NCBI RefSeq assembly: GCF_905171765.1
Contig: NC_053390.1
Span: 215,332,927 to 215,396,926 of the forward strand
DNA length: 64,000 nt
Direction: 5' to 3'
From: Bufo bufo
Taxonomy: Eukaryota; Chordata; Amphibia; Anura; Bufonidae
Below are positions 10,701-24,600 of this stretch, one piece after another (positions within the stretch are counted from its first letter, which is position 1; every line of letters starts with the position of its first letter). Both the position numbers and the translations under genes were made by a program. The notes under the pieces are model-generated. The model saw nothing but the letters and a program-made list of their open reading frames with translations, was not told where the DNA came from and did no database searches.

Positions 10701-13700
10701 GTGTAACTATCAAAGGAGAGAAGTAATAAATAAAAGGCCCTATACCATACATGAGAAAATTGAACAAATGGACTGTTCTCTAGAAGGAAGAAAACTATTT
10801 CTCCAGTGCCAGCTATAGGCAGCTATCCTTTAAAGTGGAATTTCAGTCTGTTATAAATGGCCCGCCCTCAGGATGGGAAATTAGTAATTTCTCATGACAG
10901 ACATTGGGGAACACAGCACCTTGGGCATCTGCCAGTTGCCTCTAAGAGGCTGACACCAGGGGGGAAAAAAAAAGTTGGCTCCACCCAGGTGGGCTATACC
11001 CTCTCTACAGACACTAGACTAACCGGTTTTAGTCTAGTGTCCATAGGAGCCAGACACTACCTGCACGTTTTGCTGCTTTTTTATTTTTGTCTTTCCTTTC
11101 TTTTTACACTGTGCAGATTTTATCTTGCAGCAGGCATTTTGGTACCTCGCTGGGATCAACAAATCCCATTAATGCATCCACAGTGGAATACCAGTAATCC
11201 CACTCATGTGCCAGTTTACCAAAGAGGTGATCCGGCAGCTCCAGATAGTATTTTCCTTCGCCCCTCTCTAGGTTAGGTTGTCCCAGGTCTCTCATCCCTT
11301 GCCCTTCCCTCCCCTCTGGGTCCAACCCTGGACCCATCCACCTTTGTTTCAAAGTCTGACTCCTTTTCTAATCCCTTCCCCACCTCAGTCCCTTGGCCCT
11401 CCATCTTTTTGGCCCCTATTCTGCCTGTGTTCCCGGGCTCTCCACTTTTCCTTGACTCCACAATACCTTTCTTCCCAGGCCCTCTGCTCCCCGCAGCCCC
11501 TTCCAAACTATGGTTCCTGGCTTTTGCTGGGACTACGCTGCGCCGGAATCGCCAATTCCGTGGCAATTTACCATGCAGTATGGCTCCGTTCCTGGGCTGC
11601 AGATGCGGCATGTAAAAAGTTGCTCATTACTCTGCACTTCTTGGGCAAAAAGCTTTTCTGTAAGTGTTTGGAAGAACTTATCTCGGAGGCCACGGGTGGC
11701 AAGAGTTCACTCTTAACTCAGAATTGCCCACATCGCCTCATCTCTTCGCCAGCACGTTCATTTTAGGACTACTCGTCCCATCAGGTCAAAAAGTCATCCT
11801 GTCCATCTTTCAAGGCTTCGCCCTCTTGGCACAGCTGCCCTCATCCTTTCAAGCCCCTTCCTGCCAAATACTCTTATGCATGAAGTTCTGCCTCACCCCC
11901 CCCAGTCGTTTCCTTGGGTAGGGGGGGTCGGCTGTTTTACTTTTGGGAGACCTGGATCTGAAGCGTAGATGACGCTTGGGTCCTAAAGGTGATGTCATTC
12001 TGATGCAAAATAGACTTCTATGTCTCTCCTTGCCACCTCAGTCCCCATCTCGAGCAGCTGGATTTATTGAGGCCATTAATTCTCTATGCACACCATAGAC
12101 ATGATTGTTCCTATAACTGCTTCAGAACGTTTTACACCAATCTCTTTGAGGTTCCCAAGAAGGACAACTCCCTCCACCCCATTCTATACCTGAACACCCT
12201 TGATTTGTTTTTCCGGGTTCGTCACTTTCATATGGAATCCCTGAAGTCATCGGTGGCATCTCTGGAAATAGGCGAGTTTCTGTCACCCATTGACATCCGC
12301 TACGCCTTTCTTTGCATTTCTATTGCAGAGTCTCATCCGGTGTTCCTCCCCTTTGCAGTCTGTTTTCTTCATTGCCAATTTGTGGCCCTTACCTTTGGTT
12401 TAGCCACCACATTGAGGGTCTTTACCAAGGTCATGGCTGCTCTCATAGAGCTTCTCCACATAAGGGGAGTAGCCTTGATCTTTTACCTGGACGATCTCCT
12501 GGTGAAGGCCCTATCTAGGCAGGACAATCTAGGGGGTCTTTGGTTTTCTCACAGCCGAAGGACTGGTCATCAGAGGAGAGCTCCCTACGGATGAACATTC
12601 TGGGGCTCAGAGACATTTTCCTGACTGTCACTGGATGGCCCTTTTCTGGAGTCATCCGGTCAGGATTCATATGAACAGCTCCACAACTTAGCGTAAAATC
12701 CCTATATTGTTGGATGCATTGGGGGACACAAAGCCCACCCTTATATTTTTTTTTCCTTCTGTTTTCTTGTTATTCCTGGGCTGTTGGTTCTGTTTGGTTC
12801 TCTTCCAAGTTCAGGATCTGTTGGATCTTGGCTATTTGTGGTTCGCTTCTTATACTACTTTTGCAGCAGCTGGTTAGTCCAGTGTCTGTGGAGAGGTTAT
12901 AGCCCACCTGGGCGGAGCGAACATTTTATTTTTTATTTTTTTTCCCTAGTGTGAGCCTCCTAGTGCCAGCTCGTTATATAGCCATGGTACTGTGTTCCCC
13001 AATGCATCTAACGAGAGAGGAATTTTACAGTAAGTAGAAAAAAAAAAACAATTTATTATCGGTGGGATCCTTTCCGTGAATATCTGGTGCCGGAACTACA
13101 CAGCAGTGTCCATTGTGTAGGAGACGTAGCTAGTTACTGCAGCACTGCTCCAATTGAGGTCAGTGGGAGCAGTGCTGCAGTAACTATCTCCATTTACTAC
13201 ACAATGGATGGAGATGTGTAGTTCTGGTGCCGGGGCTACTGCAATACTGATTTAGGCTCCTTTCAGACGAGCGAGTGTCAGCATTATGTCAGTGTCATCT
13301 AATACATTCCAGAACTGTAAGCGTTACATAGCATCATAATTCAATATAATACTATGTGACCCCGGCAGTGCTAGGAGTTCAGGCCTGGTGCCTCGCTGCG
13401 ATTCCGCAATGAGACAGTCGCTAGTTTCAAAGGGGCCTTACTCCTTTAAGTTAAGTAAATCCGACAAAGCTGAGACACCCATAGACAGCTGATATCACAA
13501 GTCAGGTTTCAAGGCTTTTTAATGGGTCGGACATTGACTTACAAGGTAGTTACCCAGAGACAGTTTCCATACTTTTCCCCAGGGGACTATTCCAGCTAAT
13601 TTCCGTACTTTTTCCCAGGGGACATTGTAAGACTCCCTATACTAGTTGGATCTTCAAAAGAAGAACTAGTACCTTCCAGAAGCAACATATTCTTTGAATA

Positions 13701-15598
13701 GCTTAATTCTCATTGTTTTAATTTACAGCCCAAAATCTTATGTCATATGATGATAGTTCTTGTCTGTGCCTTTTTCAGCATTGTTATTATTGGCCCCTAT
13801 TTATTTATAGTGTCATTATTAACCACTATGTTTTAATTTCTTTAAGGTATTGGCCCATCTTAGACTTTGATGACATATTGCTAGGATATGCCCTCAAAAT
13901 CAGATATGTATGGGTCCCACCCCTGGATCCCGAGGTGTAGAAGAGCACACCGCGCATCCATTAATTGCTATGGTAGTTCTGAAAATAGCCGAACAAGCAC
14001 GCTCAGCTATTTTCGGAGGTCCCATAGCAGTTAATGGAGAGCGCACAATACATCGACAGCCACCTTTCTATTCATCTCTATGGGACTGCCGTAAATAGCC
14101 GAGCCAGCACTGTACTGTTTTCCGAACTCCCATGGCTGTGAACGGAGGGTGGTAAGAGGTGGGACCCCCACCTATCTGACATTGATGGCATATCCTAGCG
14201 ATGTGCCATCAGTGTCTGAGGTGAGACAACCCCTTTAATCAAATGTGTTCTCCCTCCTCTCTTCTCCACTTCTCCTCTCGTAAAGTTTTACTGAGACATG
14301 CATATTACTCCTCCTATAATATATTATGGATGGGACAACTTATTTCACTTTTGCAACTGTACATCTGAGGGGAGTGTTGCAAATTCCATCTGTGTAATAC
14401 ACTGATACTAGGGATCGACCGATATTGATTTTTTAGGGCCGATACCGATAATTTGTCAACTTTCAGGCCGATAGCCGATAATTTATACCGATATTCTGGG
14501 TATTTTTATTTTTAAGGGAAAAAAAATTTTTCCTACACAAATCTGCTGAAAATTAATGTTTATTGTTAACGTGTATTATTTTATTTTTTTTGAAAATCTT
14601 TTTCATTTATACTTAATATTTTTGTGGGCTTTTTTTTTTACTAACTTTTAGCCCCCTTAGGGACTAGAACCCTTGTCCTATTCACCCTGATAGATCTCTA
14701 TCAGGGTGAATAAGACCTCACACTGTCCCTGCTGCTCTGTGCTTTGTGCACACAGCAGCATGGAGCTTATCATGGCAGCCAGGGCTTCAATAGCGTCCTG
14801 GCTGCCATGGTAACCGATCGGAGCCCCAGGCTTACACTGCTGGGGCTCCGATCGGAGGAGCAGGGGAGAGGGGATCCTGTGGCCACTGCCACCAATGATT
14901 AATACTGGGGGGGGGGGGGGGTGCACTGCGCCACCAATGTTTTTACTATTGGGATGGGGGTGGGGGGCGCACTGCGCCACCAATGTTTTTACTATTGGGA
15001 TGGGGGTGGGGGGGCGCACTGCGCCACCAATGATTAATACTAGGGGGCTTGGGGGGGCGCACTGCGCCACCAATGAACATAAGTCTCTCATTCATATACA
15101 GGAGGCGGGAGCTGGCTGCAGAATCACATAGCCGGCTCCCGACCCCTATGAACGGTAGCTGCGATCCGCGGCACCTAAGGGGTTAACTACCGCGGACCAC
15201 AGCTGCCGTTCATAGAGGTCGGGAGCCGGCTATGTGATTCTGCAGCCAGCTCCCGCCTCCTGTATATGAATTAATGAAAGACTCATCTTCATTGGTGGCG
15301 CAGCGGCCACATCCCCTCCCCTCCTCTTGTCTCCTCTCCTGCTATTGGCGGCAGCAGCAGCACAGGGGGAGGAGACACTGCTTCCTTCTCCCCTGTGCTG
15401 CGGAGGGAACACAGAACGCGCTGAGAGCAGCGCGATCTGTGTTCCCCATACGTTATCGGAATATCGGCAAAATAGATGCCGATACCGATAACGTTCAAAA
15501 TCCTCAATATCGGCCGATAATATCGGCCAAACCGATAATCGGTCGATCCCTAACTGATACCCGCTCTGATCTCAATCATTTAAAGGGGTTGTCTGCTT

Positions 15599-15652
<54 letters not shown>

Positions 15653-18600
15653 TCACCTAAAGAATTATTAGGAACACCTGTTATATTTCTCATTAATGCA
15701 ATTATCTAGTCAACCAATCGCATGGCAGTTGCTTCAATGCATTTAGGGGGGTGGTCCTGGTCAAGACAATCTCCTGAACTCCAAACTGAATGTCAGAATG
15801 GGAAAGAAAGGTGATTTAAGCAATTTTGAGCGTGGCATGGTTGTTGGTGCCAGACGGGCCGGTCTGAGTATTTCACAATCTGCTCAGTTACTGGGATTTT
15901 CACGCACAACCATTTCTAGGGTTTACAAAGAATGGTGTGAAAAGGGAAAAACATCCAGTATGCGGCAGTCCTGTGGGCAAAAATGCCTTGTGGATGCTAG
16001 AGGTCAGAGGAGAATGGCCCGACTGATTCAAGCTGATAGAAGAGCAAAGTTGACTGAAATAACCACTCGTTACAACCGAGGTATGCAGCAAAGCATTTGT
16101 GAAGCCACAACATGCACAACCTTGAGGCGGATGGGCTACAACAGCAGAAGACCCCACCGGGTACCACTCATCTCCACTACAAATAGGAAAAAGAGGCTAC
16201 AATTTGCACGGGCTCACCAAAATTGGACTGTTGAAGACTGGAAAAATGTTGCCTGGTCTGATGAGTCTCGATTTCTGTTGAGACATTCAAATGGTAGAGT
16301 CCGAATTTGGCATAAACAGAATGAGAACATGTATCCATCCTCTGATGGCTACTTCCAGCAGGATAATGCACCATGTCACAAAGCTCGAATCATTTCAAAT
16401 TAGTTTCTTGAACATGACAATGAGTTCACTGTACTAAAATGGCCCCCACAGTCACCAGATCTCAACCCAATAGAGCATCTTTGGGATGTGGTGGAACGGG
16501 AGCTTCGTGCCCTGGATGTGCATCCCTTAAATCTCCCATCAACTGCAAGATGCTATCCTATCAATATGGGCCAAAATTTCTAAAGAATGCTATCAGCACT
16601 TTGTTGAATCAATGCCACGTAGAATTAAGGCAGTTCTGAAGGCAAAAGGGGGGGTCTAACACCGTATTAGTATGATGTTCCTAATAATTCTTTAGGTGAG
16701 TGTATATATATATATACTGATGACCTATGCTCAGGATAAGTCATCAATATCAGATCGGCGGAGATCCGACTCCCGGTGCCTCCGACGATCAGCTGTTTAA
16801 AGAGAAAGCAGCGATCGTACGAGCGCTACCTTCTCTTCCCCGTTTACCTGCTCGCCATCACAACTGCAGTGGCAAGCAGGTATAATTACAACATTCACTT
16901 CAATGGGATGTTTGTCAAGTGAGTAGGACGGAGCCTTCCGATTGAAGTGACTGGGGAGCCATAGTTGTATTTACACCTGCTTGCCGCAGCAGTTGCGACA
17001 GTGAGCAGGTAAACAGAGAAGAGAAGGCAGCACTCGTATGCCATTAGGGGTGAAAAAGTACTGTAAAAATAGAAAATTAATAAAGTATATTAGAAAAAGA
17101 TTTTTTAGAGGGTTAGGGACAACATATTAAAAGTTAGTACTAAAGTTTAGTTACTCTTTCAAGTAAAAAAAATAAATATTGGCTCTGGGGAGGAAAAAAA
17201 ATGAGATTTTTGTGAACTCACCTGTAAAATCTCTTTCTCGCTTGATTCATTGGGGGACACAGGACCGTGGATATAGCTTGCTGCTGCCACTAGGAGGCGA
17301 CACTAGGCTGAAAACTGTTAGCTCCTCCCCTGCAGGCTCTACCCCCCTCCAGCCTGGAGAGAGCATTTCAGTTTGTGCTCCAGCCGTAGAAGAGACCAAA
17401 TTAAAGTAAAAATCAACAGAAAACTGTACACTGTCATGAGACCAAACCAAACACAAGGTCCCAACAGACAAAACAGGAACCCCACTTGCCTCACAACAAT
17501 ATGTGGGTGGGTGCTGTGTCCCCCAATGAACCAAGCGAGAAAGAGATTTTACAGGTGAGTTCACAAAAATCTCATTTTCTAGCTCATATCATTGGGGGAC
17601 ACAGGACCGTGGGATGTCCTAAAGCAGTCCACGGGGAGGGAAACAAAATTCTCCCAAACCAACTCTCTATGGAAGTCACTGAACTGCGGCCTGCAGAACT
17701 CTGCGGCCGAGAGAAGCATCCGCCAAGGCCAATGAATGCACCCGGTAAAATTTAGTAAAGGTGTGTAGAGAGGACCAAGTCGCTGCTTTACACAACTGAG
17801 ACGCAGAAGCGTGGTGGAGGTGTGCCCAAGAAGCCCCGACCGCTCTGGTAGAGTGAGCCGTGATCCCGGGTGGAGGAACCTTGTCCCTGGAACGATAGGC
17901 CTCGGCAATGGCCAAGCGAATCCACCGAGCAATAGTCACCTTTGAAGCCGCCAAACCTTTACGAGGGCCTTCCGAGATAACGAACAGAGCGTCAGTGCGT
18001 CTGAAGGGGGCCACCATCGACAGATCTTCAAGGCCTGTACTACATCCAGACGATGGAGGGAGACCTCCAGCGGATGAGAAGGCTGAGGGGAAAACAATGT
18101 CCTCATTCACGTGAAAGGCAGAAACAACCTTTGGTAAAAAAGATGGCACTGGACGAAGAACCACCTTAACTTGGTGAAACGCCAAAAAGGGTTCCTTGTA
18201 GGAGAGAGCTGCCAGTTCCGAAACCTGTCGAATAGAGGTAATGGCCACTAAAAAGGCCACTTTCCAGGAAAGTAGACGGATGGAAACTTCACTCAGAGGT
18301 TCGAACGCCGCTGTCTGGAGTGCACCGAGAACCAGGTTCAGGTCCCAACAATGTAATGGGGGCCAATATGGGGGAACGGTATGAGCTACCCCTTGCAAGA
18401 AAGTCTTGACTGGACCTAGGATGGCTAGAGTACGTTGGAAAAAAATGGACAGGGCCGAGACCTGCCCTGTGAGGGAACTGAGAGCCATGCCCAGGTCCAA
18501 TCCCGACTGAACGCTAGAACCGTCGGAAGGGAAAAACGCCTGGGAGGAAGAGCTCGTTCCTCGCAGAAACGCAAGAAGGATTTCCAGGTCCGGTAGTAAA

Positions 18601-21600
18601 TCCTATAAGAGGAAGGTTTCCTGGCCCTAATCATGGTTCGAATGACCGCATCAGAAAAACCTCTGCGTTTCAACAGCCACGCCGTTAAACGTAGCGTATC
18701 TAAACTCTGATGGAAGACTGGGCTCTGGGAGAGTAGATCGGTTCTGATTGGCAGAGGCCACGGTGTATCTCCTAGCAGAAGAATGAGTTCTGAGTACCAA
18801 GCTCGTCGATTCCAGTCTGGGGCGATCAGGATCGTCTTGATGCCTTCCTTCCTGATTCTGCGTAGGATCCGAGGTAGAAGTGGTAACGGTGGGAACACGT
18901 AAAGAAACGCGAAGCTGTCCCAAGGCGCCACAAGAGCGTCCACGCCGTGTGCTGCTGGATCCCTTGCGCAAGAGAGGAAGCACGGGAGCTTGTGATTGAA
19001 CCTGGACGCCATCAAATCCACTTCCGGACATCCCCACCTGAGACAGATGGCCTCGAACACCTCCGGATGGAGGGACCACTCCCCCGGGTCCACTGTTGTC
19101 CGCCTGAGAAAGTTTGACGTCCAGTTGTCCACTCCCGGGATGAAGACTGCCGAAATCATCGGAACATGGGACTCCGCCCACTGCTAAATCTTCGCAGACT
19201 CCTGCATCACCGGAAGGCTGCGAGTCCCTCCTTGGTGGTTGATGTAGGCCACAGCTGTGGCATTGTCCGACTGCACCCTGATCGTATGACCCTGCAGAAG
19301 TGGAGTCCAATGGACAAGGGAGAGATAAATGGAGTTCCAGTATGTTGATGGGAAGTTTGGACTCCGATGGAGACCAAACACCCTGGACCGTGCGTGTCCA
19401 TATCACTGAAAGGAAGGATTTCCCCGCCAACAGATGCGATCCAGAGAATCCGGGGATTTGTCCCAAGATGACAAAATGGCTTGTAGAAAACACCTTGTGT
19501 GAAATTGAGCGAAGGGAATGGCCTCGAAGGAGGCCACCATCATGCCCAGCACCCGCATGCAATTGCGGATAGACGTATTGCGGCGTTGGCGTAATATGCG
19601 TATAGATCTCTGAATGTCCACGCTCTTGTCCAATGGCAAGCGTACCACGGCTGCACCTGAATCTAGTATCATGCCCAGAAACCTGATTTTTGTGGTGGGA
19701 GATAAGCAGGATTTCCGCTGATTGACTATCCACCCGAAGCGGGACAGGGTGCTCAAAGTGATCTGAAGACTCTCCTCGTATTGGGAGACTGTAAATGCTT
19801 TGATCAAGATATCGTCTAGATACGGGAGGAGAGTGATGCCCCTGGAGCGCAGGAGACCCAGGAGGGGGGCAAGCACCTTTGTGAACACTCTCGGAGCTGT
19901 CGCTAGACCGAATGGCAGGGCGACGAACTGGTAGTGACATGAATGAATAGCAAAACGAAGAAAACGTTGATGAGCGGGTGCGATGGGAACGTGTAAGTAG
20001 GCGTCTTGGATGTCTATCGATGCCATGAGTTCTCCCTGTACCAAAGAGGCAATCACGGAGCAGAGTGACTCCATCTTGAACCGTTGAATGCGGAGGAAGC
20101 GATTCACTATCTTGAGGTCCAGCACTGGCCTTCCTTTTTGGGTACTGCGAAAAGGTTTGAATACAAACCTGTAAACCCTTTGTGTAAGGGGACCGGAATT
20201 ATCACGCCCCGTATGAGAAGGGACTGGACTGCTTGGAAGAAAGCAGCCGCCCGACCTGGATCCTTGGGCGGCTGGGGGAGGAAAAACCGGTTGGGTGGGA
20301 TAGATTTGAATTCTTTTTTGTATCCTGAAGTCACTACCTCTCGTGCCCAAGCGTCCGACATATGAGTTCGCCACATTTCCTGAAAAAGAAGGAGACGACC
20401 CATGCTGAGGGCTGTTTCCCGGGAGCGGAACGAGGCTGTTGCGCTCGCGGACGCCATGCTAGCTGGGGTTTGAAGGATGGGCCTTTTCACTGGTCCTGAT
20501 TAGGTGGCCTAGATGCAGTTGAGGCCGCCGGACGAGTGCCCGCAAACCTACGAAAGGACTGATAACGGGAGGATGTGACCCTAGGACGAAAGGAACGTTT
20601 TGCCTTAGGTTGCGGTTAATGGGTGCTTTTTCCCCCTGTTGCTTCTGAAATAATATCATCTAGCAGGGTACCAAAGAGTCGAGACCCGGCAAAGGGAAGT
20701 CTTGAAAGAGAACGTTTGGAGGATGAATCCGCCAACCAGACTTTAAGCCACAGTTCTCGGCGGATAGATACAGCGAGAGCCGAGGAACGGGCAACCATTG
20801 TCCCCGCGTCCAGAGCCGCTTCGCAGAGGTACTTTCCTGCCTGGGAAATTTGTACCGCCAAGGACTGGAGCTCCGCCGGAGGAAGATTGGTCGCAAGGTC
20901 TTGGTTCAAACGGAGGGCCCTCTCCAAAACCGCCTTGGCTACCCATGCCGATGCGAAGATCGGGCGTAAGGCTGAACCACTGGCTGCAAAGACCGACTTC
21001 GATAGCGAGTCAATGCACCGATCTACTGGGTCCTGGAGAGAGGAGCCATCCGCCACCGGAATAGTCGTGTTCTTTGCGAGGCGAGCGACCGGTGGGTCTA
21101 CCTTCGGAGGTGAGGCCCATTTTTCCACACAATCAGTTGGAAAGGGGTAGAGCAAGTCTAACTGCTTTGGGACAATGAAGCGCAAACCTGGCTGGTCCCA
21201 AGCCTTTGCGACAACAACGGAAAACTCATCGTGTACAGGGAAGGACTTAGGGGTCTGCTTTGTACGCTAAAACGACACTCCCTGGTGGCTGGTGGAGGGG
21301 AGTTCCTCCTGAACTTGGAAAGTGTCCCGGATAGCTGAAATCAGACTATCTACCATAGACGCAATCTGGGAAGACTGCTCCAGGTCCATCTCCGTATCTG
21401 AATCCGCAATCTCACCATCTGATAGTGCGTCACCTAAAATGGAGGACGTCTGAGATCGGGAAACGGGAGGGGGAGGGGATGCAGAGGCGTCAGAAGAGGA
21501 ATGACGACCTGATCTGGGACGCTTGCTAGTAAGCCTGCTCCTAGTTTGTGCGCCTTGCGAAGGTGAGGGCTGCACTGTGGGTGATCTCTCTACCAAACAA

Positions 21601-24600
21601 CCCAGTAATGAAAGGGTGGAATGGGAGACTTTGGAGAGGTTTTCTACTGCCCGGGACAGGGACCTTGCCCAGTCAGGTTCTCCACAGCCAGAGGGGTCTT
21701 GAACTCCTGTGGGTTGTGACAATATGGATGGATGGCTCTGTGGGGCTGCCTGACATGCAGAGCATAGTGAGTGACTAGCCACGAGGGAATTTAACAGAAC
21801 ATTAAGTGCAGGCATAATAAGTGGTCCTGAAGGGTGCCTGGGGAGGGGTCTTGGCTGGGTCTGACATTGTGTGGCTTCTCTATGCTGGAGGGGGTAGCGA
21901 TCTCCTACCGTTAGAAGTCCCAGGTCCTGTGTCCTTGTGGCAAGGGAGCGCTGGAGAGGTCTTCCGGAGTGCCGTGGTGGGAAAATAGGCTCCGCCCCTC
22001 GCACAGAAAAATAGGCTCCGCCCCGCGCTGCTCGTGTGAGGAAATGGCCGGGAAGAAGCCACGCCCCCCGCTCGCATGCTAGGAGCCGCCATGAGATGGG
22101 AAGGGGTTAATATAGCACCGAACATGTTGCCTCAGGAGATGCCTGGAGACTTAAAGTGGGGAGGGAGAGATCGGACCGCTCTCCTTGTAGTAACAGAGCT
22201 GCTGCAGCCGCGATGCTGCCGACATTAACCCCCGCAGTGCCGTACCGCCGCCGCTGAGGATCTGAGGACACAGGAGGGAGATCGCTACCCAGCAGACAGG
22301 GGTGAGGAGCTAAGGGGAGGGAAAGAGGGGAGTAATACTCACCTGTCTTCTGTGGACTTCACCCTTAGATGTCGTCCCAGCAGGGCCACCCAACGACCGC
22401 TGGCAGAAGGCATCAGGGGTCCGGGCAGTATAGGGCTGGCGAGTATGTGGCCCTATTGCTGGTGGGAAGCAGGGGAGTGAGGCCGCCCTGGTCCACTTGT
22501 GTTCTTGAGGGAGGCAAGGCAGTGGGACAACCGACAACGGCTAGCCTCCCAGAGAGACAGACGCTATGCGAATCTGTGCCCCATGAACCTAATAAAATTA
22601 AAATAAAATTTCCAAAAGAGCCACCCTGCTAAGCAGGGAGGTCTGCCTCCTACGACACTAAGCTAAAAACTGAAATGCTCTCTCCAGGCTGGAGGGGGTA
22701 TAGCCTGCAGGGGAGGAGCTAACAGTTTTCGGCCTAGTGTCGCCTCCTAGTGGCAGCAGCAAGCTATACCCACGGTCCTGTGTCCCCCAATGATATGAGC
22801 GAGAAATATTAATATTGGCTTGGTTCTTAAGGTGTTGCAGGGATTCTTTTCTTAATTCTGTGTTACATCTTAACTGATCCATGCATCTGAGCTACCACTA
22901 GATTTATAGTCTTAGGGGGAGAATTATGAAACTGGTGTAAAGGAAAAGTGCCACCTTTCACTTTCCAGAGGAGCTCGGATAAATAAAAGATGGAATCGAA
23001 TTGGTTGCTATTGGCATATATAGTCTTTTAGGTTATTGGCATAGGTATAGTCTTTTGAATATGTTTGGAATTTTTTTGGCCCTAGTAGTACACCTTATAA
23101 TTTCCTCATTTTGTCTGCAGGCGTTAAGTTTGGTGAATCTTCTTAGATCATACAAGAGAATTGCACCTCCGGCTGATATAGAACATCAGTATATTTTAGA
23201 ACATGGTATTGCGATGTCCAGTGCTGCACATACAAGACTGCCTTTTCATTTACTTTTCTTCACAACATCAACCAGTTTTTGGGGAATCATATGTAAGTGG
23301 TGTATCTTTTATCTTACATCCAGTTCATTGACTTGTACGTTAAAGGGGTTGTCCGATTGTTTAATACCAATGTCCTATCCTCACGGGTCTCTACAATTAG
23401 CTGATCGACATGGATGCCTGGAGTAAGACCCCCACCGATCAGATACTGATCACTATCCTGAGGATAGGTCATCAGTATTTAGACAACCACTTTAATATCA
23501 TTGGTAATAATTTGTACCCATTTGTTTTCTTCTATTCCCTCTTGTTCTAGCTTCTGAGCTAAGTGAGGAGTCGTTTCCAACACTACTGCTAATTTCCAAA
23601 CTTATGAAGGTGAGTTCTTTATAGTGCTAGTAATGTCCAGTATGATTTATTTCCGACTAAGAATTGTGCCGTTTAAAATTTTTTCACTACAGTCCAAATG
23701 AGGGGGGGAATAAAATCTTCATCCAAATCACAGCCATATATTACTGCAATTCTGTTCTCCTGCCCAATGAGCAATGCTTCTTGCAGAGAATTTATAGTAC
23801 AGCATACCATGGATCATGCCAGATTCCTGCAGGATAAGTGATAAGCATTTTATCTGTAGGGTTCCCATGTTCCGGTTTGAATGGAGCGATGATCGTGCAT
23901 GCACGCTGCCACTCCATTCATTCTCTATGGGACTAACAGAGGTACTGTAGCTGTGTACAACATTTTGCGGTCTCTGTCAGTCCCGTAGAGAATGGGCATG
24001 CGTGACCGCTTCATTCAAACTGGATACTTGGGATCCCCATTCTCAAACTGTTGGGGTCCTAGTTTTGAATAAATAAGTTGTCATGCCTGAACCACCGCTT
24101 TAGCTTAGCAGTAGATCACTTTATAAATTGTATATACTGACCATCTCTTGGGTGCTATGGGCTTTCTTTTAAGATTAAAATTGCTGTAAAATGCAAAATG
24201 GTAGTTATAGCTTATGATTTACAACATTTGATGGAAATCTACACAAATGCATTCTTTTTCGTTAGATATAAGATCTTATTTGAGTCGATGGGATGTGTAA
24301 TTGCAGTTTTTTTTATTTATTATTTAACACTTATGTATCGCATTCAACTGTCTTAATGTCTGACACCGGTTTTGCAAATTTAGGTTTCACTGGACACTCT
24401 TTACATGACAGCGGTGAAGCATGTTTTTGAGAAAAGTTTGCGCCCCAAAGCCTTAAAGCTGAAAAATAATGAATGTCCTTCTCTCATCAACAAAGAAACT
24501 GCTAAGACTGTACTAAATATCCAGTCGTACCTCCAGTCTATTAGTAACCCAGAGTGGGCAGCTGCTATTGCTCATAGGATTGCTCAAGAACTTCCAACTG

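Larger units (their letters stand above)
10888..13025 (+). mobile_element. DIRS copy 2, deletion derivative of a divergent subfamily
   Basis: The left terminal repeat near 10907 (cattggggaacacag) and the inverted right one near 12992 (ctgtgttccccaatg) bracket gag and RT remnants. RNase H and recombinase are missing, so this is an internally deleted copy. Its termini differ clearly from the other three copies (ggggaacacag instead of gggggacacag), suggesting a separate subfamily. A second inward-pointing gcattgggggacaca near 12718 may be the remains of the internal complementary region. Confidence 0.75.
17200..22807 (-). mobile_element. DIRS copy 3, near full length, with ITRs and internal complementary region
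   Basis: Reads 5' to 3' on the minus strand: left terminal repeat (22807-22640), gag (22004-20616), reverse transcriptase (20490-19403), RNase H (19385-19010), tyrosine recombinase (to 17676), internal complementary region (17517-17612), right inverted repeat (17380-17200). Both ITRs share gggggacacaggaccgtgg, the tagtgtcgcctcctag block and cctccagcctggagagagca. This is the canonical DIRS layout. gag and RT carry several frame changes; the recombinase frame is open. Confidence 0.93.
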
